Source: Pycnopodia helianthoides (lineage: Eukaryota; Echinodermata; Asteroidea; Forcipulatida; Asteriidae). Taken from it: a stretch of 64,000 nt of DNA. The stretch lies in the NCBI GenBank assembly GCA_032158295.1, contig CM063264.1, positions 11,889,758 through 11,953,757 of the forward strand, given 5' to 3'. The notes beneath the pieces are model-generated. The model saw only the letters and a program-made list of their open reading frames with translations, made no database searches and had not been told where the DNA came from. Below, one piece after another: positions 37,205-63,385 of this stretch; positions within the stretch are counted from its first letter, which is position 1; every line of letters starts with the position of its first letter. The position numbers and the translations under genes were made by a program.

Positions 37205-38909
37205 TGCATTTCTCCCCAAATAAAAACTACAGTGCTCAACTTTCTTTCCTTTTAACATATAAATCTATTGCCAGCTTGAGTGTAGACCATCAGTCTTGTC
37301 CATACATCAACCTAGTCCTATTGACAATCACTGTCTTATTAGGACAGCAATAAAAAATGGAGGTAGCAAAAATGGTACATCAACATTTAGAAAATTTATT
37401 ATTAATTTATCTATATGTAATCGGTGCAATTTAAACATTTGTTGTACATTAATTGCAAAAGGGTAATGAGCTTGTACACAACAATAAATTTCAACTTGAC
37501 TCGTGATACAAACATTTATAATTTATAACAAAAACACAAAAATAATGTTGTCCATCACCATTTATGAACATCTACACATAAATAGTTGAACTTCAGTTTG
37601 ACACAAACGGTAAATTCGGGGAGAGAATACATTTTCTAAATATTTTAATATACTATCTCAACTGTTCCCTTCCCACCTGAGCCTACATTTTTGTGACTGG
37701 ATCCTAGTACATGAGGTACTCGGATGTACTCCAGTTTGACTGTATTCCAACCATTAAAGACCAGTTTGAATGAAACTGCAACAAGTGATCTTTGCTGAAA
37801 TTCAATCAAAATGTGTTCAATCATTAAGGAAATTTAGTTCACTACCGAGAGTAAACAGATTTTCATTGTAAACAAAAACACATTTTGAAAAGTGCCGTGA
37901 TGTCATCACTCATGTTACATCATTTCTGGGAGCTCCGTTTTGTAAAACTGGTTTGTTCCAATAACAAAGCAACATCCCACAAGTTACATCAAATTAATTC
38001 TCATTTTTAAGCAAGCCGTCAACGGCAGCTAGTTTTTCTAAACCTTGAGGTCGGGGCTTAGTTTTTTGATCGATAATTACACAAAATTCAGAAGTGTTAA
38101 GATATCAAAAATTACAATTAGGATGATGAACGAACACGTTTTAATAGCAATCTCGTTAACAATGTTTTCACTCGTATCTGTTTAATTGATAACATGGTAT
38201 CATTAAAAATAACCATTTGACTTTAACTGATATAAATACTTATAAAGGGAGTGTATGTTAAGTTGATATTAATGATGCTACTACGAGTTAAATACAGGAG
38301 TTGGGTTTAAACGTTATATTCATGTGTACTATATTAGTTATCAAACAAGCGTGAGTGGAATACGAAAAAACTATGGCACTTCTACATCTCATATCCAACA
38401 AGTCCATGCAACTTGAAGCCTCAATACTGACAAAATAAATTGTTGAGTCAATGCAAAAATGTTGCATCTCCTACAATAGCAGTTACGTTATGGGCAAGTT
38501 TGAGAGTGTCAAAATGTTGTATCTCATTTACAATTAACAGGATGTACACACACAAAACCAACAGTTCCCGAAATACAAAATTTGTGCACCGCGGAGCATT
38601 TTTATGCAAGATACAATGAGTCAAGATACGACGTTGTTGCACAACCAAAATATTTATAAAATGCGAAGTTCCAAATGAGAATATTACACACTTACCCTTA
38701 TAACTCTTCTTCTCCCTTAAAAAAAAAAAAAACCCAAAACAAAAAAAAACTAAAACTACTAAATATATCAATAACACTAATAACAAATAAACAAACAATA
38801 GAAAGGAGAAATGGCTGATGAACAAGGAAAAACACCAAGTCAAGTTCCATTACCTTGTTCCATTGTGTATTGTGCAGCTAAGGTGTCAACATCTAAAAGT
38901 CATAATTAA

Positions 38910-39132
38910 CCCTCCTACTGTCAGTGACTCTTGGCAACATTTCCCAGTGAGTTGACCAACCATTTGAAACCATTCGACTGCCAAGGTTGTGTACGTTGGC
39001 ACAACTGTGCACAGAACTAACTGTGTACTGTGTACATGCATTTCCTCATGGTATCATATTTCAGGCTGGCATAGTTTATCTATCATTCAAAACCACAGTG
39101 AAATGGTATTGAATGGTCAGACAGCAAGAGGG
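38910..39132. mobile_element. TTAA-flanked miniature element, copy 2
   Basis: 223 bp, nearly identical to 36648-36866 and again bounded by TTAA (38906-38909 and 39133-39136). The flanking sequences of the two copies are unrelated, so the shared block ends exactly at TTAA, as expected for insertion into that target. Confidence 0.7.
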
Positions 39133-40415
39133 TTAAAGAAGTAGATAGGACATTTTACACCATAGATTAAGATTAACACTGTCCTCATTTATATCATTCT
39201 CATCCATATTTTACAAATAAAATATACGCTTTTTCTTATTGCAGACTCTTTCTCTGTATTACTTCAGCTGCATCGCATGATATCCGTAACCTGGGTAACA
39301 TTTACCTAGAACAATCAACAGTCTGGTCCCTTAAAAATCCTATCTAATCAACCAAAACCACTTTATTTTCATTCATAAGGGCCTGGCACCCTATGCTGAA
39401 AGTACAACAAAGTAATAATAAATAGGAAAAATCTGGGGACATTAGAACACCTAAACTTTGTGAAAGGCTCTGATACAGGATTGGTAGAGCTGACAGAATA
39501 GTCGTAAACAGAGTTCATGTTTTGTGTGATCAACAACATACATGAAATAAAAACCATGTGAAAATTTTGGCTTAATCCATTGTGTGACTAGTGAAGAAAA
39601 AGTGAAAACCATGCACTATTTTCAGCATTTAAACACATTGTCCTTAATTTAGGATCAGCTGTTGTGTTTTTTTAGGTTTCAGAATACAACTTTTCTTTTC
39701 AGAGGGAAATAGTTCACAGAAAAAATGGTTAAGTATGAACTTCATAATTAGTAAGCTTTCAGACTAAAATTTAAAAACTTGCAATGATGTTTTTTATCCT
39801 TCCCAAACCTGTATACATGTAATACCTTTAACTAAAATACATATAGGGTACGATTTTACTATAAAAAAAAAGACAACTAGTAGTTTTTCTGATTGGTAGA
39901 ATTATAAGAGTTGTATGAGGTCAAGACCAGAAGTAAATTGAAATATAACAATACTGTTTTGTTTTATTCAATAGATAGGTTGCAGTATGACGTAAATCGG
40001 CCATCTTTACGGGAGTTTAGAACAAACAGCCATGCGTTTCGTGTGAGAACGGCGTGCAACACGCGCGCATTTCACGAAACTCATTGCAGGATTGGTCAGT
40101 GAACAACGCGGCTAGTTAACAAGTTGAGCGTTTGACGCACCTGCAAGCCAAAGTGCAATTTGCCCGTAAAGATGGTGTCTACTGGGAACTATCTATACTT
40201 GAATCACATCATTGCTCGAGGATAAACTTGTTTTCCCATATGCACTCTTTAGAATGCTGAACAATAAAGCACATCTTCATCCCATTTGCAACGAGTTGCA
40301 TATGGGGCGCAAGAGTGCTATATTTCTCAGTATTTCAATCGTTCTAACTAATAAAAGGACTCACTAATAAAAGGACCATGTTGAATTATGCAACATAATC
40401 AGAGGTACATCTCAG

Positions 40416-43400
40416 TTACTCAAATTTCTTGCCTAATCTATTCTTTAATATAACTGGTAATATAGACACAATGGCTAGTACGGCTAAAACAATGACTGAT
40501 GTCCATGATACAGTATCTCCATAGTGACTCAGGTCATATAAAGTAGTTCCGGCTTGAATTGCAACAAAAGACGGGGGAGCTACTCCTATAAAAAAAGAAA
40601 AAATATACAAATTTTATTCAACAATGATTTACTGCTTAAACCCTGTATGTTTTATGAGTGACCATAACCTCCAAGGGCTCATCCTCAATTTAAGATGAGC
40701 ACCCCTACCCTTCAAAAAGCCATCAACAACACAAAACTTGATGTAGCTCAGTTTAGTACAAATAGTCCGTCAGTTTTAGTTTTGTTTCGGTCACCGCCCC
40801 CCCCCCCCCGCATTTGCATTAATTAAAAAGGGTTTCAAAGTGGGCTTCAAAGAACCTGTGATTATTTTCTAAAAACTTCCATTCATTAAACCAAGATGAT
40901 CTTGACTGGACCATAGCCACTTGACTCACTTCCGACAATTTCTTGGACCTAGAAGAAGAGTTTTTTGAGTTCATAAATCTAAATCATGAAATAATATTTT
41001 TAAAAGATTGACATACCCAAGAACGTCCCAATGAAGAATGGTGTGATGGGCACTTTAAGAACAGGTGAGGTAATATTGATAAACCAATTAGGTAGAAATG
41101 GCGTGATCCGTAGGAAAATAATATAGTTCAGCAGATGCTCTCGTTGTTTGGCAACCTGTAAAACAAAAAAAAAGGAGCTCATATTATTTATTAGAACTTT
41201 TTTAATTTGATCCATCTACTAAATGATGTAGAACTTTGAGGAAAGATTAACAGAATCCCCAAGTAAAAGGAAAAGCTTTAATTTACAGCTTTAAATATTT
41301 GTTCAAAATGCTGCTGAAACAATTTCCCCTTCCTTGTTCTCCAACTCCAAATGTCCAAGTCAGAATACATTTGTCAAAGTGAAGACTTTTTACTTTATGC
41401 TGACATATGCTTGTTTTTGCCAAATACATTTTTTATGTTTTTTATTTTATTTTATGAAATACATGGACAAATATGTTAAGCAAATTTGTACAGTTTTTGG
41501 ATAAATAAAACAGCAGTTTTTTTGTTTGGTACTGTTGAGTATTTTAAAAACATGATTGATTTTGTAGACAGTTGTGTAACTAACTCACCGTTTTAGACCA
41601 ATTTTCTACTTTCTCTGGTATGTACTTCATAACAAGCCGAACACCAACAAGGTATGATAATAAATAACAGTTAGACGCTCCAATGGCTGAACACTGCAGA
41701 TTCAAGACAAACAGATTTACTTTCATTTTAATGACTTAGGAATTGTTCTTTTAGAAATCACAATGCATTCTTAAAAAGAAGTTTTGGTTACCATCAGACA
41801 GCTAATGAAGTTATTTGCCGCACTGCAGATTCAAGACAAACAGATTGACTACTTCACACATTCTTTTTTAACTTCCCTATGGAGACATCTTTTTTTCTTT
41901 TGTCCCAGTACCTAAAATCCTCCCAAACTTTGTACACAAATTGGCGTACCCCAGTCTTTAAGATTCCTCTATGGAGACCTTTGGTTTTCCCTTTTTCTTT
42001 TTTGTTGTCTCCATACTGGTAGTAAATATTAAAACACTACTTTCATTTACAATGTATGTATTGACACTTCATGCTATATGAGACAGTTCAAATTGTAAAA
42101 CACTTCATGCTGTATGGGAAAAGTTCAAATTGTGTCCATCAGGAGCAGGAATGTTTCCAAAAGGAAAATTATTATTATAGTTCTGTGGCAAAAAAACAAA
42201 ATGTCTGATGGAACTAACGAACAGGATAAAACACAAACATAGTGTTAGCCGGAGGGGTGTTTGTGTGTCTTTTGGACACCCTGTTTTATCTGTCATTTAC
42301 ATGTAAATGTATTGTAAATGAACAATTTGGACACCCAGTTTATGAATTTCCAGCAAATTTTGACACCCTTTTACCAAATCCTGGCTAAAACCTTGAACAC
42401 CAATCATGTTCTGATGGTGTGTTGTTATGTGATTTCCCTTTCACACACTGAAAGAAAGAAAGTACTTAACTAACGCCTTTTTTCTGGAGGTACTTACCAA
42501 ACAAACCAGGAGTAATGCAAGAGGGAATGGGAACAAGAATCCAGAGAGAATACTGAGAAAGATGGAGCCTGGAATTGCAAATGTCTGTAAACTAAATACA
42601 GCTAAGGAATATCAAACACAATGCTGTTTTAAGTCTTCACAATTTGCTATCCAGGCCTGGAATTACACGACGGCCATGGAGGCCATGGCCTCTGTTGCCC
42701 AATGTCTTGGCCTTGGTGCCCCTTCAAAAGTTTCCCACAGACTTTAAGATTTTCCAATGGAAGTGCCTTTGCAAAATGAAAATGGCCTTGCCCTGTCAAA
42801 GATAAAATTCAAGGCCTGGCTATCTCTTCATTAATATTAGTATTTTAAGTTTTTAATCCAACAGTTTGCTGTATTACTTCCATTTACTGATAGGTTTATG
42901 TTTACTTACAATTCTTGTGCTATTTTCTTCTTCAATTCAAAAAACATACTTAACCAAGGAGGCTTTCCTTTAAAAATAAAACAACAAATAACTAAACTAG
43001 CTGATTGAAATGGCTTTCAACTCTAGAAAAGGATACAATATGTAGGTCATGAAGAATGCAATTAAGACAGTGATGTAGTATGTTTTACTGTATCGAGACA
43101 AGACTCTTCCCAATGCTTTAGCATCTTCAATATCTCTTGGCAGTTTGATGTACTCGACTTCATCTCTGCAGAGAAAAAAAACACTTTAATGGTTAGGAAC
43201 TTTCTCCTCATGCACTAGCTAGCGAATCAGGCCGATACCCATCAATTACTAGCCAATACGCGCTAGTTGTGAGGGATACGCAAACAAAAAATAATGATAG
43301 CAGTTTTTTTTTTTAACTTTTAAAGATCAAATTTACAAAATCATTGAAATAAAACCATTTAGAATGCACCAGATTACACAGTAGGGCTTTTAGAACCAAA

Positions 43401-44639
43401 GATAAACACCAAGTAAAAACATTCAGAGGATCTCATTTCTATTTGAATGCTCCACAGTTTTGAAAAACCCTGGGGAGAACTCTGATGATTTTGAGAGCAA
43501 TGAGTGAAATGTTTGTACAAATCTATTGAACTGTTGTAATGATGCAAATGTCCACTGGGCTTGGGTTATTTTAATTCCAATTCCAATTTTTGTTATGTTG
43601 ATTTTAGCTTGAATTTAATACTTACGGATCCAATTGTGGGAAACTGTAGTAAACAAATGCCATCAAACATAATGCTGTGAGGAATATTAGAGCAAGGATA
43701 ATGAAAGATCTGGTAGTTTTTCCCGACTTGTCATCAGGTGTAGATTCATCTGCAGATTAAAATAAATTCAAACATATAACTTCGAAGAAAAAAGTTCCAT
43801 TACAAATGTTAGATACTCATAATCTTTTCCTTTCCGTTGGAGTTTTCATTAAAGTTTTTATCTAGTCTTAGTTTTAGCTAGCTGGTCCTATGCATAAATT
43901 ATTCAACTTGTATAATTTATATGCAATATGATACACGTCGGGCCAATGATGTTTCCAGTTTGGCTAAAAAAAGTAAATTTTCCCACTCCCTTCATTCCCG
44001 GACCCAGTTCAATCTCTCCTCCCATCAATCATGATCATTAGTCAACCTTCCTAATAACTGTAGTAACTTATTCGATGACGATGGTAGAGGATCGAAGGCT
44101 TATTCAAATGACCTTCAATTAACGTACAAATTAAACACTTAAGTGGCCTAGCTATGGCTATGCTGCTATTGATTGTTGGTTAGCATGTTAGGCCTAAGTA
44201 ATATTATAATTATTAATATTGTATGATATGATGAAATAATGCTTATTTTCTAGTACTAAGTATGTAATGTAGGAATTCTCCCTCCGACCATAGCCATGGT
44301 TATCTCCATGGTTATAATACCTTGTAAGTTGTACATCATGCTCATCATGCATGCACTGCCGGTCAAAAAATGTCTTTGTTGTCATGCAGTGAACATGTGA
44401 CCATCAATCATGTCAGGTGGTTAACGTTCATCATTCGATCCATCATCCATAATCGATTAGAGAGTATTGAAGTCTGAATTAGCCCGGATTTTTACACCAT
44501 TGTATCATCATTATTTAAAACAAAATGATCACTAATAATACTTTTATTTTTAATCTTATAACTCACCAAGTTTTGAGGAATTACTTTCACTTTCTCCTCT
44601 TAAAGGAGGTCGTTTAGAAACTGTTTCAGTAGCCATCAT
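40416..44639 (-). CDS. TMEM41B: TMEM41B, ER phospholipid scramblase of the VTT/DedA family (7 exons)
   Basis: Exons in gene order: 44567-44639, 43626-43749, 43037-43165, 42498-42591, 41589-41693, 41017-41155, 40416-40585. They join in frame (834 nt, 277 aa; the human protein is 291 aa). The start has two adjacent in-frame ATGs (44639 and 44636). The N-terminus is short, polar and Ser-rich; a first membrane segment lies in exon 2; PRDIEDAKALGRVLSRY in exon 3 leads into the VTT domain (TFAIPGSIFLS, NYIIFLRITPFLPNWFINI, GVAPPSFVAIQAGTTLY), ending with a last membrane helix and KKFE. By homology it scrambles phospholipids in the ER membrane and acts in autophagosome formation and lipoprotein handling. 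Exon 4 needs the acceptor at 42592-42593; a nearer CAG would break the frame. Transcribed away from TTLL1 and towards FKBP. Confidence 0.93.
43335..43495. repeat. Dispersed repeat in TMEM41B intron 2
   Basis: Matches 27535-27690 in the FKBP gene: shared words around CATTTAGAATG, AGTAGGGCTTTT and GTTTTGAAAAACCCTG. It is non-coding. Confidence 0.45.
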
Positions 44640-58139
<13,500 letters not shown>

Positions 58140-58239
58140 TAAGTATTATTATTACTATGCCCAATTGATGATTGTTCCAAATCTATAGATTGGACAGGCC
58201 TTATTGCAGTCATTGGAAAGGACTATGGTAGTCACTCTA

Positions 58240-58610
58240 ATTCAGACAGTTTCTCAAGTTGGGACAGTTACTTAAGCTGGGAAAAGTTGCTCAAGTTGGG
58301 ACAGTTACTCAAGTTGAGACAGTTACTCAAGTTGGGACAGTTACTCAAGTTGGGACAGTTACTCAAGTTGGGACAGTTACTCAAGTTGGGACAGTTACTC
58401 AAGTTGGGAAAAGTTGCTCAAGTTGAGACAGTTACTCAAGTTGGGACAGTTACTCAAGTTGGGAAAAGTTGCTCAAGTTGAGACAGTTACTCAAGTTGGG
58501 ACAGTTACTCAAGTTGGGAAAAGTTGCTCAAGTTGAGACAGTTACTCAAGTTGGGACAGTTACTCAAGTTGGGAAAAGTTGGGACAGCTACTTGAGTTGG
58601 GACAGCTTCT
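58240..58610. repeat. 18-bp minisatellite, about 20 copies (after TTLL1 exon 11)
   Basis: Unit CAGTTACTCAAGTTGGGA with a second form AAGTTGCTCAAGTTGAGA. The two forms alternate in a higher-order pattern in the right half. It begins about 100 bp after exon 11. Confidence 0.82.
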
Positions 58611-58754
58611 TTATGTAAATGTTGGCTGAATTTTTCTACAAGAAGAGACTCCATTCCAGCGCTTTTATGAATGCTGTGGTTATACTTGTATATTCAGTAT
58701 GCAAGGAAATGCTGCCATTTGGAACAGCCCAAGTAGAGTTGTGCATTGTATAGA

Positions 58755-58890
58755 GAAAACACTGTAAGGAATGTCAAGCCCAAGTACACTCAAAAGACCC
58801 CCTGTTGTAGAAAACACTGTAAGGAATGTCAAGCCCAAGTACACTCAAAAGACCCCCTGCTGTAGAAAACACTGTAAGGAATGTCCAACC
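58755..58890. repeat. 55-bp tandem repeat, about 2.5 copies
   Basis: GAAAACACTGTAAGGAATGT starts units at 58755, 58810 and 58865, exactly 55 bp apart. A diverged partial copy follows at about 58932. Confidence 0.75.
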
Positions 58891-59172
58891 CAAGGAAAAT
58901 CTATTCAATCAATCAAAAGCCTCGCTGCTGCTGAAACACTGAAAGGAATGTCAAGCAGTTTGTGTTTTTTGACTTCCGTGTGGATAGTATAAGAGCCTGT
59001 GATCATACAACAATAACTCTTCATACTTGGCACCATTTATGCCCATTAGGGCGTAAAATGGTGAATGCACTTATTTTTCATTTTTGGGATTCCCAGAATG
59101 TTCTGTTAAATAGTACACAAGAATTACAAATGGTTCATAGCGTGGTGAATGTGGTGTGTCTGGCCCCATGCC

Positions 59173-59490
59173 AAGCATAGTTGGTTTTGCTGTGCAGTAC
59201 TGAATCCATCAAACTCAGACTCTAATAAGATTGATATGCCTGTGATCCCATGATGCTAAGCATAGTTGGTTTGGCTGTGCAGTACTGAATCCATCAAACT
59301 CAGACTCTAATAAGATTGATATGCCTGTGATCCCATGATGCTAAGCATGGCTGGTTTTGCTGTGCAGTACTTCTATCAAACTCTGGCAAAATTAGGGGAG
59401 AGATTTTAGAATCTGACAAGTTTGGTATTGTGAGCATTTCAAGCTAAGCATGGTTGGTTTGGCTGAGCATTTCAAGCTAAGCATGGTTGG
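59173..59490. repeat. 85-bp tandem repeat with degenerate tail
   Basis: AAGCATAGTTGGTTTTGCTG-type starts lie at 59173, 59258 and 59343, exactly 85 bp apart. Shorter partial units (AAGCATGGTTGG) continue to about 59490. Confidence 0.72.
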
Positions 59491-60057
59491 TTGGGCGGAG
59501 CAGTACTAAATCCATTTAAGTGGAAATCCATCAGATAATTTTGAGTTTTAAAATAGTCTGTCCAGAAAGGCCTATGATTTTCTTTGATGCCTTCAAAATG
59601 ATCAACTGATTGCAGTTGAATATTTGTATTTATTTGACAAAAACATGTGCCTTGAAAGGACTAGTAAGGTCTTTGTGCAGACCAAGGTTGGGAAACTGTT
59701 GTTATTTTATGGTTCATTAGATTCAGTTGTCCAATTGGGGTTCAAAGTCTGAATAGTACGTCATTGCTTTACTTTACAATGGCTGTTTACATTTATTATT
59801 TGGCAGAGAGTTGAACGTGATGCTATTGAAAGTGAGGAACTTGAACGTGCTTTGATTATGTAGAGTTCAATTGGGTTTAACAAACACAGGAGTTAGAGTC
59901 ACTGGCAATGTGCCAAAAACGTGATCGCTGTCCAAACTTCAAATTATTGAAACTCACTGAATGGATTCAACCAAGTCACGTTTACGTTTTGGCTCAAAGG
60001 GCAAAACGTGATCAATGTTCAAAGCAACGTTAGTAAAGTTACAAACTGTTATGCATA

Positions 60058-62244
60058 ACACTTCAAGGTTTTATCATATCAGTAAGGAAAGCAAAGTCAT
60101 GTTATACATGAACAGCCCAACAAGGTGGGCTAAACACTTTAAGGCTTTATCATATCAGTAAGGAAAGCAAAGTCATGTTATACATGAACAGCCCAACAAG
60201 GTGGGCTAAACACTTTAAGGCTTTATCATATCAGTAAGGAAAGCAAAGTCATGTTATACATGAACATCCCAACAAGGTGGGCTAAACACTTTAAGGCTTT
60301 ATCATATCAGTAAGGAAAGCAAAGTCATGTTATACATGAACAGCCCAACAAGGTGGGCTAAACACTTTAAGGCTTTATCATATCAGTAAGGAAAGCAAAG
60401 TCATGTTATACATGAACAGCCCAACAAGGTGGGCTAAACACTTTAAGGCTTTATCATATCAGTAAGGAAAGCAAAGTCATGTTATACATGAACAGCCCAA
60501 CAAGGTGGGCTAAACACTTTAAGGCTTTAACATATAGGAAAGCAAAGTCATGTTATTCATGAACAGCCCAACAAGGTGGGCTAAACACTTTAAGGCTTTA
60601 ACATATCAGTAAGGAAAGCAAAGTCATGTTATACATGAACAGCCCAACAAGGTGGGCTAAACACTTTAAGGCTTTAACATATCGGTAAGGAAAGCAAAGT
60701 CATGTTATACATGAACAGCCCAACAAGGTGGGCTAAACACTTTAAGGCTTTATCATATCAGTAAGGAAAGCAAAGTCATGTTATACATGAACAGCCCAAC
60801 AAGGTGGGCTAAACACTTTAAGGCTTTATCATATCAGTAAGGAAAGCAAAGTCATGTTATACATGAACAGCCCAACAAGGTGGGCTAAACACTTTAAGGC
60901 TTTAACATATCAGTAAGGAAAGCAAAGTCATGTTATACATGAACAGCCCAACAAGGTGGGCTAAACACTTTAAGGCTTTATCATATCGGTAAGGAAAGCA
61001 AAGTCATGTTATACATGAACAGCCCAACAAGGTGGGCTAAACACTTTAAGGCTTTAACATATCAGTAAGGAAAGCAAAGTCATGTTATACATGAACAGCC
61101 CAACAAGGTGGGCTAAACACTTTAAGGCTTAAACATATCAGTAAGGAAAGCAAAGTCATGTTATACATGAACAGCCCAACAAGGTGGGCTAAACACTTTA
61201 AGGCTTTATCATATCGGTAAGGAAAGCAAAGTCATGTTATACATGAACAGCCCAACAAGGTGGGCTAAACACTTTAAGGCTTTATCATATCGGTAAGGAA
61301 AGCAAAGTCATGTTATACATGAACAGCCCAACAAGGTGGGCTAAACACTTTAAGGCTTTAACATATCAGTAAGGAAAGCAAAGTCATGTTATACATGAAC
61401 AGCCCAACAAGGTGGGCTAAACACTTTAAGGCTTTATCATATCAGTAAGGAAAGCAAAGTCATGTTATACATGAACAGCCCAACAAGGTGGGCTAAACAC
61501 TTTAAGGCTTTAACATATCAGTAAGGAAAGCAAAGTCATGTTATACATGAACAGCCCAACAAGGTGGGCTAAACACTTTAAGGCTTTATCATATCAGTAA
61601 GGAAAGCAAAGTCATGTTATTCATGAACAGCCCAACAAGGTGGGCTAAACACTTTAAGGCTTTATCATATCAGTAAGGAAAGCAAAGTCATGTTATACAT
61701 GAACAGCCCAACAAGGTGGGCTAAACACTTTAAGGCTTTAACATATAGGAAAGCAAAGTCATGTTATTCATGAACAGCCCAACAAGGTGGGCTAAACACT
61801 TTAAGGCTTAAACATATCAGTAAGGAAAGCAAAGTCATGTTATACATGAACAGCCCAACAAGGTGGGCTAAACACTTTAAGGCTTTATCATATCGGTAAG
61901 GAAAGCAAAGTCATGTTATACATGAACAGCCCAACAAGGTGGGCTAAACACTTTAAGGCTTTATCATATCAGTAAGGAAAGCAAAGTCATGTTATACATG
62001 AACAGCCCAACAAGGTGGGCTAAACACTTTAAGGCTTTATCATATCAGTAAGGAAAGCAAAGTCATGTTATTCATGAACAGCCCAACAAGGTGGGCTAAA
62101 CACTTTAAGGCTTTAACATATCAGTAAGGAAAGCAAAGTCATGTTATACATGAACAGCCCAACAAGGTGGGCTAAACACTTTAAGGCTTTAACATATAGG
62201 AAAGCAAAGTCATGTTATACATGAACAGCCCAACAAGGTGGGCT
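60058..62244. repeat. 76-bp satellite array, about 29 copies
   Basis: A 2.19-kb head-to-tail array of a 76-bp unit, with 71-bp variants near 60529, 61742 and 62198 that lack 5 bp. Each unit contains AGCCCA ACAAGG TGGGCT (a 6-bp stem) and the near palindrome CATGTTATACATG. Units are almost identical and differ at a few fixed sites (TATCATATC/TAACATATC, CAGTAAGG/CGGTAAGG, TTATACAT/TTATTCAT), which recur in mixed order. No gene lies in it. Confidence 0.93.
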
Positions 62245-62639
62245 TTAACATGAAGGCATGGTCACGTCCCTGTGTTAGAATAAAGTATGTAAAGAACAAA
62301 AGTCCTGTGTACAAATAAGGGAATAAAAGAGTCGTGACTCAGTTTTACCCGGCCGTTTAAAACCTTGCAGGGTCGGGGTCGTGAATTAAAGGACCGATGC
62401 TCTTTTGTTAAAAAGTGAATATTGTATAGCCTACACAAAAAAATAAAAAAATTAATCAAAAACATTATTTATTGTTGTTGAAATAAACTGTTTATTTTTG
62501 AAAAGTTTTTTTTTATTTACTAACAAAAGACTAAGTAAACTTCATTGTGAATGTGACAACATTGGCTGGTTGGGGTAGTGGTCAACCTCGTGCCTAGGGT
62601 GTGTAAACCTTAGGGACGAGGTTGGGGTAGTGGTATCTT

Positions 62640-62790
62640 TCCTTGCCTTCCTCCTCTGATCCTGGTTCGAATCCTGTTTAGGGCACTAGATGTGGATTGG
62701 GTTCGTAGTTCGTATTCGTACCTGATTGCGTGGGTTTTCCCTGGAATAATTCTCTGTGGTTTTCCTCCCACATCTAAAACTTGAACTTCC
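62640..62790 (+). mobile_element. tRNA-derived SINE, third type
   Basis: B box GGTTCGAATCCTG at about 62663-62675, followed by a body with GTGGGTTTTCCCTGGAATAA and GGTTTTCCTCCCACATCTAA. The A-box side is degenerate. Just upstream (62583-62626) the words CAACCTCGT and ACGAGGTTG form a small inverted repeat that also occurs at 14407-14444. Confidence 0.45.
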
Positions 62791-62795
62791 TTCCT

Positions 62796-63004
62796 GGGCC
62801 CAATTTCATAGAGCTGCTTAAGCACAACAAATAGCTAAGCACAACAAATAGCTAAGCACAACAAAAATATGCTTACCAGAAAAAGGTTACCAGCCAAACT
62901 ACCATGCCACAAGTACAATTTGTGACTGATATCCTGCTCCTTTCTGCTTAGCAGAAAATTAATAAGCAGTATTTTCTGCTTAAGCAGCTCTATGAAATTG
63001 GGCC
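62796..63004. mobile_element. Fold-back element, family A (complete copy)
   Basis: 209 bp, ends GGGCCCAATTTCATAGAGCT and AGCTCTATGAAATTGGGCC. The inner parts AGCTAAGCACAACAAATAGC (partly tandem) and CTTAGCAGAAAATTAATAAG match 8597-8788. Confidence 0.68.
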
Positions 63005-63189
63005 TTTGTCTTTTCTCTTTGGGATTTTTGTCTAGTATGGAGATGAATTTGCTTTCTAGAGTTGTTGCTTCACAATCAGAACTAATAATAAAAATCAAAT
63101 GAAATGAATTTTGAAATATTGGATTTAGCATTGCACTGGCTCTGTACTTATTGTTGGTTTGGGGCAATTAGTGTAGGATTGAGAAGTTA

Positions 63190-63385
63190 GAGTTAAATGG
63201 GTTGTGTCGTCATAATTAAAGCAGGCTTGTGGCTGTACATGGAATTATAAACTCTCACCCAATTACTGCACTCGCTAGCTCTCCATATGATACAGAGAAA
63301 GGGCGCATGCATGCAGTAATTGGATGAGAGTTCATAATCCCATGTACAACCACAGGCCTACATCATGACAACACAGTCCCTATAA
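63190..63385. mobile_element. Fold-back element, family B (complete copy)
   Basis: Outer arms GGGTTGTGTCGTCATAATTA and CATCATGACAACACAGTCCC; inner arms TAAACTCTCACCCAATTACT and AGTAATTGGATGAGAGTTCA. It matches 28793-28987 and the fragments at 2646 and 46640. Confidence 0.65.

Larger units (their letters stand above)
34110..40415. other. FKBP 3' region and gap to convergent TMEM41B
   Basis: An AATAAA at 34160-34165, 51 bp after the FKBP stop, is the first poly(A) signal; others follow near 34338 and 35296. No further coding exon is supported. The interval holds repeats listed separately, plus a degenerate family A element (34875-35093) and an inverted repeat with ends CCATCTTTACGGG and CCCGTAAAGATGG at about 39998-40174. 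Confidence 0.45.

Noticed and set aside
38448..38843. 131-codon minus-strand frame with a hydrophobic N-terminus
   Set aside because: The hydrophobic part is read from an A-rich simple-sequence tract. No homologue is recognised and there is no gene context.
42906..42970. Possible extra TMEM41B exon on the minus strand (PPWLSMFFELKKK-type reading)
   Set aside because: It ends at a plausible donor, but including it would break the conserved IFLQTFAIPG junction, which joins exactly without it.
60058..62244. CRISPR-like regular repeats
   Set aside because: The genome is eukaryotic, units are contiguous and nearly identical, and there are no unique spacers. This is a satellite array.
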